Assembly: GCA_002470825.1 (NCBI GenBank)
Contig: DKOR01000017.1
Coordinates: 33,798 to 97,797, forward strand
Direction of reading: 5' to 3'
DNA length: 64,000 bases
Source: Thiotrichaceae bacterium UBA7357
GTDB taxonomy: Bacteria; Pseudomonadota; Gammaproteobacteria; Eutrophobiales; Eutrophobiaceae
The notes under the pieces are model-generated. The model saw only the letters and a list, made by a program, of their open reading frames with translations, did no database searches and was not told the origin of the DNA. Made by a program: the position numbers and the translations under genes. Below are positions 53,663 to 63,282 of the stretch, piece by piece (within the stretch, counting starts at the first letter, position 1; each line of letters opens with the position of its first letter).

Positions 53663-55857
53663 AAAGCTGACTCAGCTTCTTTTCGACGATAAGAGAAGAT
53701 CGCAGGTAATAATAATAAAATTGTTAGAAAAACTAATAAAGTAATTGGCCACCAAATCGGCTGATTCCAAAAAGCACGCTTTTCTTTACGTATTTTTGGT
53801 TTTATGCGTTTATACTTAAGTTTATTATTAGCCATCAAATTTGGCTTAGCATTTTTGTACCACTGGTGATGGAGTGAAAACCCAACTGGATGAAAACCCC
53901 ATATCCATGGGGCGTCTCGTCTAGCAATCTCGACCATCTTATCAATCACGTCTTGTCTTTCAGGGATGTTAGGCATACTTTTCATCTGATTAAACAAATC
54001 ATCAAATTCAGGATTTTTATAATTTGCTGCATTCTCTCCATTATGATCAACTTTTGCATTTGGTCCATAGAGTAAAAAAAAGAAATTTTCCGGATCAGGG
54101 TAATCCGCATTCCAGCCCCATTGAAAAATTTGCGCAGTGCCTTTCCTCATTTTTTCTTGGAACCGATTATAATCGGTTGCACGTATTACTAAGTTTATTC
54201 CAAGCTTTCCAAATTGTTTACGCATCCAATCAAAACTAGCCTTGCTACCCGGACCTGCTGCTGGAGAATCCAGATTTAGAACTAGTTGTTTACCATTTCT
54301 CTTATCACGCCCACCGGGATAACCTGCTTGCACTAATAATTCTCTTGCATACTCAATCGAATAACGGACTGATTTATCATTCTCCCAGTTATAAACATAT
54401 GGGTTAATCCCTTTCATTCCTTGAACATTGCCAAAAATACCTGGCGGAATGGGTCCTTGCGCTGGTTTACCTCGTCCATTGGCAAATATAGATATGTATT
54501 CTTCATAATCTACAGCAATTGATATTGCACGTCGAAGAAGTCGCGCACGTTCAGTATCACCACCTATGACCTCATCTTCCATATTGAAGCCCACATATGA
54601 AGTAGATGTCGTCACAGCAGTTAGTAAACGAATTCCTTTCTCTTGCATTTCATCGGTTAGTTCTGCGTCGCCCTGCAAATTGAATTGAACTGCCTGATCA
54701 AAACTATCGGAAACAATACCTGAAGTATCATAGTAACCTTGAAGAAATTTATTCCAAGCGGGGATTGATTCTTTTTCCAGACTATATATTGCCTTGTCAA
54801 TAAATGGCATTTTTTCACCTGCATCATCGAGCAACCCTGATTCCCGATCCCCTTTTTCCCCTTCTGTTGGAAATATCTCACCACGAAAGTTCGGGTTGCG
54901 TTCGAGCACCATACGAAGATTAGGATTATTTTCAGATAGCATAAACGGGCCTGTACCAACAGGATACCAGTCAAGTGTTATATTTTTATCTATCATCCCT
55001 TCTTGAGAATAGAAGTAATCTGCTTCCCAAGGCATCGGAGCAAAAAAAGACATTGATAACCAATAAAGAAACTGTGGGTATTTTTGGCTCAGAATTATTT
55101 CAAAAGTTGTATCATCGATGACTCTTACTCCTGGTAACTCGTAATCATTTAAATCAATAAAGCTCAACCCAGGGTTGCCCTTTTCTACTTTTGAAAGTTT
55201 TTCGGCAAATTCATTAAGTCCCAAGATATATTTAGCCATCAATCCGGATATAGGTGAGTGAATTCGTGGATGCGCCATCCGTTTTATTTGATAGACATAA
55301 TCCTTAGCGAGTAATTTACGCGTACCAACTATATCAAAATCTGATAACACATTAATATTGCTCAGTTTTTTAGTATTAAGATCATGATACAGATATTTGC
55401 CGCTCTCACTTTTTGCAAATGCCGGGTGTGGTTGATATAAAATGTCTGGTTTAATTGATATTTTATATTTAACCCTGTGTATGTCTCCTAAGTTAGAATC
55501 TGCTTTTAAAAGCTGTCCATCTTTATCGAAAAATCTCGGTGTTGGTAAAACTACCGCTGTAAGTGGAATTAATTCATAAGGACGTTTCAAAAAATGATAC
55601 TGTAATGGTGGTTCATAGATTTGTCCCAAAAAGACATATTCATTTGAACTATAAGAACTGACAGGATCAAGATGCTTGGGCCGCTCTGAAAATGAGTCAT
55701 AATGTATATTTTTTGCCGAATCCTGATTAGGATAGGGATTATTCCAAATAGAATTCTCACATCCCGTACAAATTAATAACAAGCAAAAAGGTAATTGCGA
55801 AATACTTCTATAGTCTAAAATACTCCGTTTTATTTTTTTTATATGTTTTGTCATCAC
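53659..55857 (-). CDS. Peptide ABC transporter substrate-binding protein, anchored at both ends
   Basis: 732 residues of the family-5 extracellular binding proteins (HLDPVSSYSSNEYVFLGQIY; VGTGPFMLSENNPNLRMVLE; GPIPPGIFGNVQGM). The N-terminus has a hydrophobic stretch ending LLICTGCENS, a near-lipobox (Cys at -3 where Leu is usual). The C-terminus has a membrane helix, WWPITLLVFLTILLLLPAIF, and a basic tail. Most such proteins lack the C-terminal helix and are shorter. It is the first gene of the transporter series; fabI is divergent, 90 bases away. Ligand is unknown. Confidence 0.92.
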   Translation of the reverse strand: MMTKHIKKIKRSILDYRSISQLPFCLLLICTGCENSIWNNPYPNQDSAKNIHYDSFSERPKHLDPVSSYSSNEYVFLGQIYEPPLQYHFLKRPYELIPLTAVVLPTPRFFDKDGQLLKADSNLGDIHRVKYKISIKPDILYQPHPAFAKSESGKYLYHDLNTKKLSNINVLSDFDIVGTRKLLAKDYVYQIKRMAHPRIHSPISGLMAKYILGLNEFAEKLSKVEKGNPGLSFIDLNDYELPGVRVIDDTTFEIILSQKYPQFLYWLSMSFFAPMPWEADYFYSQEGMIDKNITLDWYPVGTGPFMLSENNPNLRMVLERNPNFRGEIFPTEGEKGDRESGLLDDAGEKMPFIDKAIYSLEKESIPAWNKFLQGYYDTSGIVSDSFDQAVQFNLQGDAELTDEMQEKGIRLLTAVTTSTSYVGFNMEDEVIGGDTERARLLRRAISIAVDYEEYISIFANGRGKPAQGPIPPGIFGNVQGMKGINPYVYNWENDKSVRYSIEYARELLVQAGYPGGRDKRNGKQLVLNLDSPAAGPGSKASFDWMRKQFGKLGINLVIRATDYNRFQEKMRKGTAQIFQWGWNADYPDPENFFFLLYGPNAKVDHNGENAANYKNPEFDDLFNQMKSMPNIPERQDVIDKMVEIARRDAPWIWGFHPVGFSLHHQWYKNAKPNLMANNKLKYKRIKPKIRKEKRAFWNQPIWWPITLLVFLTILLLLPAIFSYRRKEAESAL

Positions 55858-55947
55858 AGATACATTATAAACATGTGTGTTTTTCTGTACACTCTGATAT
55901 TAGATAATTAAAAAGATTCAAATAACAATTCTCAAAGGAAAAAACAG

Positions 55948-56724
55948 ATGGGACTACTCGATAATAAACGCGCCCTAATCGTTGGCGTTGCAAGCAATCG
56001 GTCTATTGCTTGGGGAATTGCCCAAGCTATGCATCGTGAAGGTGCTGAACTGGCATTCACCTATCAAAATGAAAAATTACGTGGCCGAGTAGAAAAATAT
56101 GCTTCTGAAGTCAATTCCAAGATTGCTGTACCATGCGATGTGGCTGATGATAAACAAATACAGTCAGTATTTGAGCATTTGGATGATTATTGGGATGGAC
56201 TAGATATATTGATACATTCTGTGGCATATGCACCCAAAGAACAGTTAAATGGGGAATATTTGGAAAACGTTACTCGCGAAGGCTTCTTATTGGCGCATGA
56301 GATTAGCTCTTACAGTTTTTCAGCGCTTGGTTATGCCGCCAGAAAAATGATGAAAGGTAGAAATGGCGCCATGCTAACTCTCAGTTATATTGGCGCTGTT
56401 CGAGCAATGCCGAATTATAATGTCATGGGACTTGCAAAGGCTAGTCTTGAGGCAAATGTGCGCTATATGGCATCAAGTCTTGGTCCGGAAGGAATACGAG
56501 TAAATGCCATTTCAGCAGGTCCTATTCGTACTTTAGCCGCATCTGGTATCAAGGGGATGCGTGACTTTCTAAATCATGTTGAGAAAGTATCTCCTCTGAG
56601 GCGTAACGTGAACATTGATGAAGTGGGAAATGTCGCTGCATTTTTATGTTCTGAATATGCCTCTGCTATAACAGGAGAAATCACTTATGTAGATGGCGGG
56701 TTTAATTCAATTGGTATGGGGTAA
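55948..56724 (+). CDS. fabI: Enoyl-ACP reductase (NADH), FabI
   Basis: Last step of the fatty-acid elongation cycle. 258 residues with the FabI-type nucleotide motif GVASNRSIAWGIA and the active-site Y157 and K164 in YNVMGLAKASLE; Y147 lies in TLSYIGA. NAISAGPIRTLAASGI is the flexible substrate loop. AAAGGAAA precedes the ATG. It is divergent from the peptide ABC transporter and is followed directly by a DAACS symporter gene. Confidence 0.96.
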   Translation: MGLLDNKRALIVGVASNRSIAWGIAQAMHREGAELAFTYQNEKLRGRVEKYASEVNSKIAVPCDVADDKQIQSVFEHLDDYWDGLDILIHSVAYAPKEQLNGEYLENVTREGFLLAHEISSYSFSALGYAARKMMKGRNGAMLTLSYIGAVRAMPNYNVMGLAKASLEANVRYMASSLGPEGIRVNAISAGPIRTLAASGIKGMRDFLNHVEKVSPLRRNVNIDEVGNVAAFLCSEYASAITGEITYVDGGFNSIGMG

Positions 56725-57957
56725 GTGGAGAAAGTGTCTTTCAACGAAAACAAACTAATTGTTGCGATACTATTTGGCGCTATCGCTGGAATTGTTTCTG
56801 GTTGGTTATTTGGAACCGCCATGGTCTCTGTGGTCTGGATAGGAGAATTATTTCTAGATACCTTAAAGATGATGATCATTCCTTTAATCGTTGCAGCTGT
56901 CATCAGTGGGGTCACCTCGTTAGGAGATATCCGTAAATTAGGTAAAGTAGGTAGCGCGACACTGCTTTATTATACGTTAACTACTGCATGTGCAGTATTA
57001 ATTGGTTTATTTGTCGTGAATCTAATTCAACCAGGCAACGGCGTAGAGCAACTAAGCCAGGACGTTCCCGAAGCGGTTGCCAATAAAGCAGAAACTGGAT
57101 TTATTGATATTATTAAGTCTTTAATTACACCAAATATCATATCTGCAGCAGCAAATACAAAGTTACTTCCAGTGATCGTTTTTTGTCTATTGTTCGCGGC
57201 AGCTTTAACAACTATTGGTGAGAAGAACATCACCATAATACGATTTTTTGATGGCTTGAATGAAGTCATGATGAAATTAGTAATATGGATCATGACCTTT
57301 GCTCCAATTGGTATTTTTGCACTTATCGCGGGAAAGATTGGTGAGGCTGGTGGAGGAATTGCTATAAAAAATGAGTTATTGGCAGTAGGCAATTACTGTT
57401 TTACAGTTATTCTTGGATTAACATTGCATTTTATCTTTTTATTTATCATTTTGGTGCTTTTTAGTGACCGAGGTAGAAAATATTTTCTAACACTGTTGCG
57501 TGCCCTATTTACTGCTTTTGGTACCGCTAGCTCATCGGCTACTTTACCATTGACAATGAAATGTGCGATTGAAGCCGGTGTTGATAAGCGATCAGTAAAA
57601 TTTGTACTCCCTATTGGAGCGACAGTTAATATGGATGGTACTGCACTCTATGAATCAGTAGCTGTCATGTATATAGCTCAAGCTTATGGAATAACAATGG
57701 GTCTGAGCGAACAAGCAATTATATTTATAACAGCAACATTAGCTGCTATAGGCGCTGCAGGCATTCCTCAAGCTGGTTTAGTAACGATGTTAATTGTGCT
57801 CAATGCTGTTAATTTACCTGTTGAAGGTATAGGTATGATTCTTGCCGTTGATTGGTTTTTAGATCGATTTAGAACCACTGTTAACGTCTGGGGTGACAGT
57901 GTGGGTGCAGCATTAATAGAACCTTACTTGCCAAAAGTGAATTCATTAAAAAAATAA
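56725..57957 (+). CDS. Dicarboxylate/amino acid:cation symporter (DAACS/GltP family)
   Basis: 410 residues with eight membrane segments and two re-entrant loops. The signature sequences are FGTASSSATLPLTM (first re-entrant loop), GATVNMDGTALYESVAV (NMDGT motif that binds cations) and GIPQAGLVTML (second loop). These fit glutamate, aspartate or C4-dicarboxylate uptake with protons or sodium. The start is GTG 56725, immediately after the fabI stop; GTG 56734 is an alternative. It is likely co-transcribed with fabI. Confidence 0.93.
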   Translation: MEKVSFNENKLIVAILFGAIAGIVSGWLFGTAMVSVVWIGELFLDTLKMMIIPLIVAAVISGVTSLGDIRKLGKVGSATLLYYTLTTACAVLIGLFVVNLIQPGNGVEQLSQDVPEAVANKAETGFIDIIKSLITPNIISAAANTKLLPVIVFCLLFAAALTTIGEKNITIIRFFDGLNEVMMKLVIWIMTFAPIGIFALIAGKIGEAGGGIAIKNELLAVGNYCFTVILGLTLHFIFLFIILVLFSDRGRKYFLTLLRALFTAFGTASSSATLPLTMKCAIEAGVDKRSVKFVLPIGATVNMDGTALYESVAVMYIAQAYGITMGLSEQAIIFITATLAAIGAAGIPQAGLVTMLIVLNAVNLPVEGIGMILAVDWFLDRFRTTVNVWGDSVGAALIEPYLPKVNSLKK

Positions 57958-57995
57958 GTCAGAATATAATTACTGTCAATTTCTTATAGAGATTT

Positions 57996-59903
57996 TTAAA
58001 TATTGTCCTTATATAATCTCACATCCGCATTGTTTCTAGCATTCTGTAAAAATTCTTGCCATTCAGTTGAACCACGATTTCGTCTTAATTCTAAATCATA
58101 TTTTTTATTATTTTCATCATCTTCATCAACTTTACCATCGTACGCTGCAGTCACTAATATAATCGCATAGTCACCACTACCAAGCCGATTACTCAAGATA
58201 ATTGGTTTATTGCCAGCTGGTTTTTCCGACTGAAACGCATACCGTAGTACTGCTCTGCTAACATTGACATCATCACGTGTAGCTTTTTCAACAGTTGTCC
58301 ACTCTACTTCAATATTGCTTGACAAATTCTCTGGCGCAACTCCAATATTTAGCTGTTTTGTAATAGCTTCTTTAGTTTCACGAATCTTTTCTGCGGCACG
58401 TTGCAATCTGATACTTGAGATGACATCATCTCTTACATCATCGAGTGTTTTTGTAGTAGCTATCTTGTGATCAACTACTCTTAAAACAACAATACGATCA
58501 TCCGTCAATTCTATGGCTTCACTATTTTGACCGTTACTAATGAGGTCTGGATTGAAACTTGTCATAATAATCTTAGAATCACCCAATATCCCATCTTGAA
58601 CATTGTCTCTACTAAAATATTCACTTTCAACAACTACTCCACCAACTGCGTCAGCAGCGAACTCAAGCGTATCTGAATGCTCATATGCCAGGTTTGTTAA
58701 CTGATCAGATAATTCAAAAAATTGTAACTTGGCTTCTGATTTTTTATAATCTTTGTTTACCTGATCAGCAACCGTCTCATAGACATTTTTAGGTCCACCT
58801 CTAATTTCGCCAACTTTGACTATATTAAAACCACTGTCAGTTTCTATCAGACCACTAACTGCACCTTCATCAGAATCAAAAAGAAATTCATCGAGCTCCT
58901 TGTCCATTACGCCTTTTGTCATGTAAGCATGCTCACTAAATTCTAATGAACCTTTGCCTTCTTCTGTAAATTTTTCGATAACTTCTTCAAAATTTTTGCC
59001 TTCCTTGACCAGTAATATGGCAGAGTTGATAACTTCTTTTGCTTTATCTTTATCTTCTGCAGATGATTCTTCATCCGCCTTAACAGATAACTTGGTTATT
59101 GAGCGTTGTTCTACAACATCATATTTATTTTTATTGTCGTTATAATAGACTTTCAGACTTTCTTCATCTGAAATAATAGATTCAGCTATTTCATCAACAT
59201 TCAACTCAATATATTCTATTTTAACTTTTTCAGGCTCTATGAATCGCTGGGGATTTGCTTTGTAAAAAACGTCTATTTCTGAATCTTCAACTACACCTTC
59301 TTCTATGAAGGATGCGATATTGAGAATGCTATATGTTAAATCACGTGTTTGTGACTTTAATTTAACTACATTACTCAACTCAGACTCCAACACAAAAAGG
59401 CTTTCAGAGAGACCCGCTTGTAACTGTTCAGATAACAAATCCATTCGCATTTGTGCTTCAAAATAAGCAGGTTCCATACCCATACTGATAATTCTTCGCT
59501 CGTATTTATCACGATCGAAAACTTCATCATTCTTAAAATATTCCAGTTCTTTAATTGTTTCGACTACCTTTGAATTTGTTATACGTAGTCCATTGTCTTT
59601 TATAAGCTGATTCACTACTTCAGCTTCAATCAGTCTTTTCAAAGTTTCTTCTTTAACAAACGCTTCTTCTTCTAAGCTTAGAGCATCATCTTGCAGCATT
59701 GACTGCATTTGCTTTCTGAGAGTATAAAAAGATTGTTGGAATGATTTGAGCTTGATCTCGGAATCATTAACAGTGGCGACATTAACATCACCGCCCTGTC
59801 CAAAATAAGAACTAACGCCCCAAAAAGCAAAGGAGAGAACTAACGCACCAACAATAACCCCAGTTATCCAGCCTGATGCTTTATCTCTTATTAATCCTAA
59901 CAT
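57996..59903 (-). CDS. ppiD: Periplasmic folding chaperone PpiD
   Basis: 635 residues. One N-terminal membrane helix (residues 11-34, WITGVIVGALVLSFAFWGVS) anchors it in the inner membrane. Residues about 35-190 match the SurA-N-like chaperone domain (VATVNDSEIKLKSFQQSFY). A parvulin domain lies at about 265-370 (ITKLSVKADEESSA; GFNIVKVGEIRGG), with weak active-site conservation as in E. coli PpiD. The helper role is in outer-membrane protein folding at the Sec exit. It follows the tRNA pair on the same strand and converges on the symporter gene. Confidence 0.93.
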   Translation of the reverse strand: MLGLIRDKASGWITGVIVGALVLSFAFWGVSSYFGQGGDVNVATVNDSEIKLKSFQQSFYTLRKQMQSMLQDDALSLEEEAFVKEETLKRLIEAEVVNQLIKDNGLRITNSKVVETIKELEYFKNDEVFDRDKYERRIISMGMEPAYFEAQMRMDLLSEQLQAGLSESLFVLESELSNVVKLKSQTRDLTYSILNIASFIEEGVVEDSEIDVFYKANPQRFIEPEKVKIEYIELNVDEIAESIISDEESLKVYYNDNKNKYDVVEQRSITKLSVKADEESSAEDKDKAKEVINSAILLVKEGKNFEEVIEKFTEEGKGSLEFSEHAYMTKGVMDKELDEFLFDSDEGAVSGLIETDSGFNIVKVGEIRGGPKNVYETVADQVNKDYKKSEAKLQFFELSDQLTNLAYEHSDTLEFAADAVGGVVVESEYFSRDNVQDGILGDSKIIMTSFNPDLISNGQNSEAIELTDDRIVVLRVVDHKIATTKTLDDVRDDVISSIRLQRAAEKIRETKEAITKQLNIGVAPENLSSNIEVEWTTVEKATRDDVNVSRAVLRYAFQSEKPAGNKPIILSNRLGSGDYAIILVTAAYDGKVDEDDENNKKYDLELRRNRGSTEWQEFLQNARNNADVRLYKDNI

Positions 59904-59982
59904 GATGATTCACTCAACTTTTCTATTTCTGAATTAATTACGAACATATCATCTAAAAGATATACACATAATTTATTAATGT

Positions 59983-60059
59983 TGGCGGAGTGGACGGGAC
60001 TCGAACCCGCGACCCCCGGCGTGACAGGCCGGTATTCTAACCAACTGAACTACCACTCC
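59983..60059 (-). tRNA. tRNA-Asp (anticodon GTC)
   Basis: The minus strand reads GGAGTGG at the 5' end and CCACTCCGCCA at the 3' end, giving a perfect 7-pair acceptor stem with encoded CCA. The anticodon loop is CCTGTCACG, so GTC. The D loop (AGTTCAGTTGGTTAG) and the T arm (GGGTTCGAGTCCC) are standard. Length is 77. Confidence 0.97.
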
Positions 60060-60185
60060 AATATATTTCACTTGTATATGAGCAAGCCAAAACCGATTTT
60101 TCGGAAAATTTGAAGTGTCATTGTAAAATAACTATTAATTAACTGTTTTTTTATTCTCCAGAACTACCACTTCAGGTATCAGTTC

Positions 60186-60261
60186 TGGTGGGTGCTGAGG
60201 GGTTCGAACCCCCGACCTACGCCTTGTAAGGGCGTCGCTCTCCCAACTGAGCTAAGCACCC
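60186..60261 (-). tRNA. tRNA-Val (anticodon TAC)
   Basis: The acceptor stem pairs GGGTGCT with AGCACCC, and CCA is encoded. The anticodon arm is CGCCCTTACAAGGCG, giving TAC. The T arm reads GGGGGTTCGAACCCC. Its 5' end is only 13 bases after the hup stop codon, so it must be cut from a longer transcript or use a promoter inside hup. Confidence 0.97.
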
Positions 60262-60274
60262 CGATGAAGGCGCG

Positions 60275-60547
60275 CTAGTTTATGGCATCCTTGAGAGCTT
60301 TTCCAGCCTTAAAGCCAGGAACTGTGGACGCTTTAATTTTGAGGGGCTCACCAGTTCGAGGATTACGACCTATACGGGCTGCTCGCTTGCGAACTGAGAA
60401 TGTGCCGAATCCGACTAATGTTACTGTGTCTCCATTTTTAAGAGCTTTAGTTACCGCTACTATCGCGGCATCTAATGCTCTACCGGCCGCAGCTTTTGTT
60501 AACTCAGCAGAATCTGCAACGGCATCAATAAGTTCAGCTTTATTCAT
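60275..60547 (-). CDS. hupB: DNA-binding protein HU (beta type)
   Basis: 90 residues, the standard HU length. It begins MNKAELIDAVADSAELTKAAA and has the DNA-clamping arm motif GFGTFSVRKRAARIGRNPRT. The order lon-hup-ppiD supports HupB. A six-G ribosome site (AGGGGGG) lies about 10 bases before the ATG. tRNA-Val begins 13 bases after its stop. Confidence 0.96.
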   Translation of the reverse strand: MNKAELIDAVADSAELTKAAAGRALDAAIVAVTKALKNGDTVTLVGFGTFSVRKRAARIGRNPRTGEPLKIKASTVPGFKAGKALKDAIN

Positions 60548-60567
60548 ATTAATAAATCCCCCCTGTT

Positions 60568-60607
60568 AAAAATACCTCAAATACATTTGATATGAGAATG
60601 TTGAGGT
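60568..60607 (-). terminator. Terminator-like hairpin between lon and hup
   Basis: On the minus strand ACCTCAA (60607-60601) pairs with TTGAGGT (60580-60574), with a further ATT/AAT pairing inside, followed by ATTTTT. It lies between the lon stop (60719) and the hup start (60547). It could end the lon transcript or attenuate read-through into hup. Confidence 0.5.
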
Positions 60608-60718
60608 TTGTTTAGTTTATTTGATTTGCTCTTTTTACCTATGAATTTATACCAAGAGCTGAAATAAGCGTCAAGCAATGGTTTCTCTAAATTTGGAAAT
60701 AATTATTAAGCATGTTCA

Positions 60719-63133
60719 TTAGTGTGCTCTTATCAAATCATTTTCATCATGTTTCTTAATTTTATCTTCCTTAATGGAATCAGAATCAGATTCTGATCCT
60801 AATTTGACGATTGGTTTGGGTATTTTTTCTAATGCAACTTCAAGTACTTCATCAATCCATCGAACCGGACGAACATCAATATGTTGTTGAATGTTTTTTG
60901 GTATTTCTATTAACTCTCGTTTATTTTCATATGGTATCAATACCGTATCTATACCGCCACGTAACGCGGCAAGTAGTTTCTCTTTTAAGCCACCTATAGG
61001 CAATACTTCTCCACGTAGTGTAATTTCGCCTGTCATAGCTACATTTGATTTGACCGGTATTCCACTCAATGCGGAAACCAATGCTGTACACATACCCACA
61101 CCAGCACTAGGACCGTCTTTAGGAGTAGCGCCTTCAGGAACATGTATGTGAAAATCATGTTCTTTATAAAATTCATGCTCTATACCTAATACTTCACTGC
61201 GGCTTCGAACTACAGTCATCGCTGCATCAATAGATTCCTGCATAACTTCACCTAGTTTACCTGTGCGCGTTATTTTTCCTTTACCATTAACAATTGCGGC
61301 TTCAATTGTTAATAGTTCACCACCGACTTCTGTCCAAGCCAACCCTGTAACCTGTCCAATCCGATTTTCTCCTTCTGCTTTTCCATATCTGAATCGCTTA
61401 ACACCAAGCAAGAATTCTAGTTTTTTCGGAGTTATAATAATATTTTTTCCAGTCGGCTTAAGCAGTATCTGTTTGACAATTTTTCGACATATATTTGCGA
61501 TTTCTCGATCGAGGTTACGCACGCCAGCCTCACGTGTGTAGTAGCGAATAATATCTCGTACGACACTATCTCTTATTGAGATTTCTCCGTCTTTCAAGCC
61601 ATTTCGCTGATATTGTCTAGGAATCAAGTAACGTTTAGCAATATTTACTTTTTCTTCTTCTGTATAACCAGATATTCGAATCACCTCCATACGATCTAAT
61701 AGCGGGGTAGGAATATTCAGGCTATTTGCTGTAGTGACAAACATTACTTCAGATAGGTCATAATCTATTTCAAGGTAGTGATCATTGAAAGTATTGTTTT
61801 GTTCAGGATCTAATACTTCGAGTAATGCCGAAGCTGGATCACCACGAAAATCCATAGCCATTTTGTCTATTTCATCTAATAGAAAAAGCGGGTTTTTATT
61901 ACCAACTTTTGACATTCCTTGAATGATTTTTCCTGGCATAGAGCCAATATATGTTCTACGGTGCCCGCGTATTTCTGCTTCATCACGTACGCCTCCTAGT
62001 GACATACGTACAAATTTACGATTAGTTGCCCTGGCAATGGAACGACCTAATGATGTTTTACCTACCCCCGGAGGACCAACAAGACATAAAATTGGACCCT
62101 TCATCTTCTTAACACGAAGTTGAACAGCAAGATATTCTAGGATACGTTCTTTTACTTTTTCGAGTCCGTAATGATCTTCTTCAAGAATCGCCTCTGATTT
62201 AGCAATATCTTGTGAAACTTTGCAACGTTTTTTCCATGGTACACCCACTAACCAATCAACGTAACTACGAACAACCGATGCCTCAGCAGACATCGGTGAC
62301 ATCATCCTCAATTTTTTTAACTCTACTTCTGCCTTTTCCTTCGCATCTTTATGCATACCAGCTTTTTCAATTTTGCTTGCAAGTTCTTCAAGTTCATTAG
62401 GAACATCTTCCATTTCGCCTAACTCTTTTTGTATCGCTTTCATCTGCTCATTCAGATAATATTCACGTTGACTCTTTTCCATCTGAGACTTAACACGACC
62501 TCTAATTCGTTTTTCAACTTGTAATAAATCTATCTCGGCATCCATCAATTCAATAAGGTGTTCTAAACGATCTTTAATATCAATAACTTCCAACACTTGT
62601 TGTTTTTCTTCAATTTTTATCGACATATGTGCTGCAATGGTATCTGCGAGACGGCTTGGATCATCTATACTGGTCAAAGATGATATTATTTCCGGGGGTA
62701 CTTTCTTATTCAGCTTCACATATTGCTCGAATTGATTCATAGCTGAGCGCACATGAAAATCCATTTCTTCTTCATCTATTACTTTAGGTTCAAGCAACTC
62801 GACATCAGCAATAAACATGCCTTCAGCTTCTCTGTAAGCTTTTAGAGCGGCTCTAGCCGTACCTTCAACGAGCACTTTTATAGTACCGTCTGGCAATTTT
62901 AGTAACTGCAGAATGTTTGCCATAGTGCCAATGTCATAAGTTTCATCTTCACCAGGATCATCATTTGCAGCACTTTTCTGAGCGACGAGTATTATTTGCT
63001 TATTACCATTCATTGCTTTATCTAATGCTTTTATTGACTTTTCACGACCGACAAACAACGGTATGACCATATGAGGATAAACCACTACGTCTCGTAGAGG
63101 TAGAACTGGCAGTAATTCTGTTTCTTGCGTCAT
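60719..63133 (-). CDS. lon: ATP-dependent protease Lon (LonA)
   Basis: 804 residues with the LonA layout. An N-terminal substrate domain (LPVLPLRDVVVYPHMVIPLF) is followed by a coiled-coil region (YLNEQMKAIQKELGE), then the AAA+ module with Walker A GPPGVGKTSLGRS and Walker B PLFLLDEIDKM. The protease domain has catalytic S676 in PKDGPSAGVG and K719 in GGLKEKLLAAL, 43 residues apart as in E. coli. The C-terminal 30 residues are charged and low-complexity (GSESDSDSIKEDKIKK). It lies between clpX and hup, a common order. Confidence 0.97.
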   Translation of the reverse strand: MTQETELLPVLPLRDVVVYPHMVIPLFVGREKSIKALDKAMNGNKQIILVAQKSAANDDPGEDETYDIGTMANILQLLKLPDGTIKVLVEGTARAALKAYREAEGMFIADVELLEPKVIDEEEMDFHVRSAMNQFEQYVKLNKKVPPEIISSLTSIDDPSRLADTIAAHMSIKIEEKQQVLEVIDIKDRLEHLIELMDAEIDLLQVEKRIRGRVKSQMEKSQREYYLNEQMKAIQKELGEMEDVPNELEELASKIEKAGMHKDAKEKAEVELKKLRMMSPMSAEASVVRSYVDWLVGVPWKKRCKVSQDIAKSEAILEEDHYGLEKVKERILEYLAVQLRVKKMKGPILCLVGPPGVGKTSLGRSIARATNRKFVRMSLGGVRDEAEIRGHRRTYIGSMPGKIIQGMSKVGNKNPLFLLDEIDKMAMDFRGDPASALLEVLDPEQNNTFNDHYLEIDYDLSEVMFVTTANSLNIPTPLLDRMEVIRISGYTEEEKVNIAKRYLIPRQYQRNGLKDGEISIRDSVVRDIIRYYTREAGVRNLDREIANICRKIVKQILLKPTGKNIIITPKKLEFLLGVKRFRYGKAEGENRIGQVTGLAWTEVGGELLTIEAAIVNGKGKITRTGKLGEVMQESIDAAMTVVRSRSEVLGIEHEFYKEHDFHIHVPEGATPKDGPSAGVGMCTALVSALSGIPVKSNVAMTGEITLRGEVLPIGGLKEKLLAALRGGIDTVLIPYENKRELIEIPKNIQQHIDVRPVRWIDEVLEVALEKIPKPIVKLGSESDSDSIKEDKIKKHDENDLIRAH

Positions 63134-63282
63134 TGGAAACCTTTATTTAATTAGTTAACTTTTTAATAGTATAGTTTATCTTTCAATCATTCTGCTTCAT
63201 ACGTTACTTTTCAATAAAACCACATTTTAATTAACAATTTTTAACGAGGTATCAAAACAGATATATATTTATTGAAAACATC

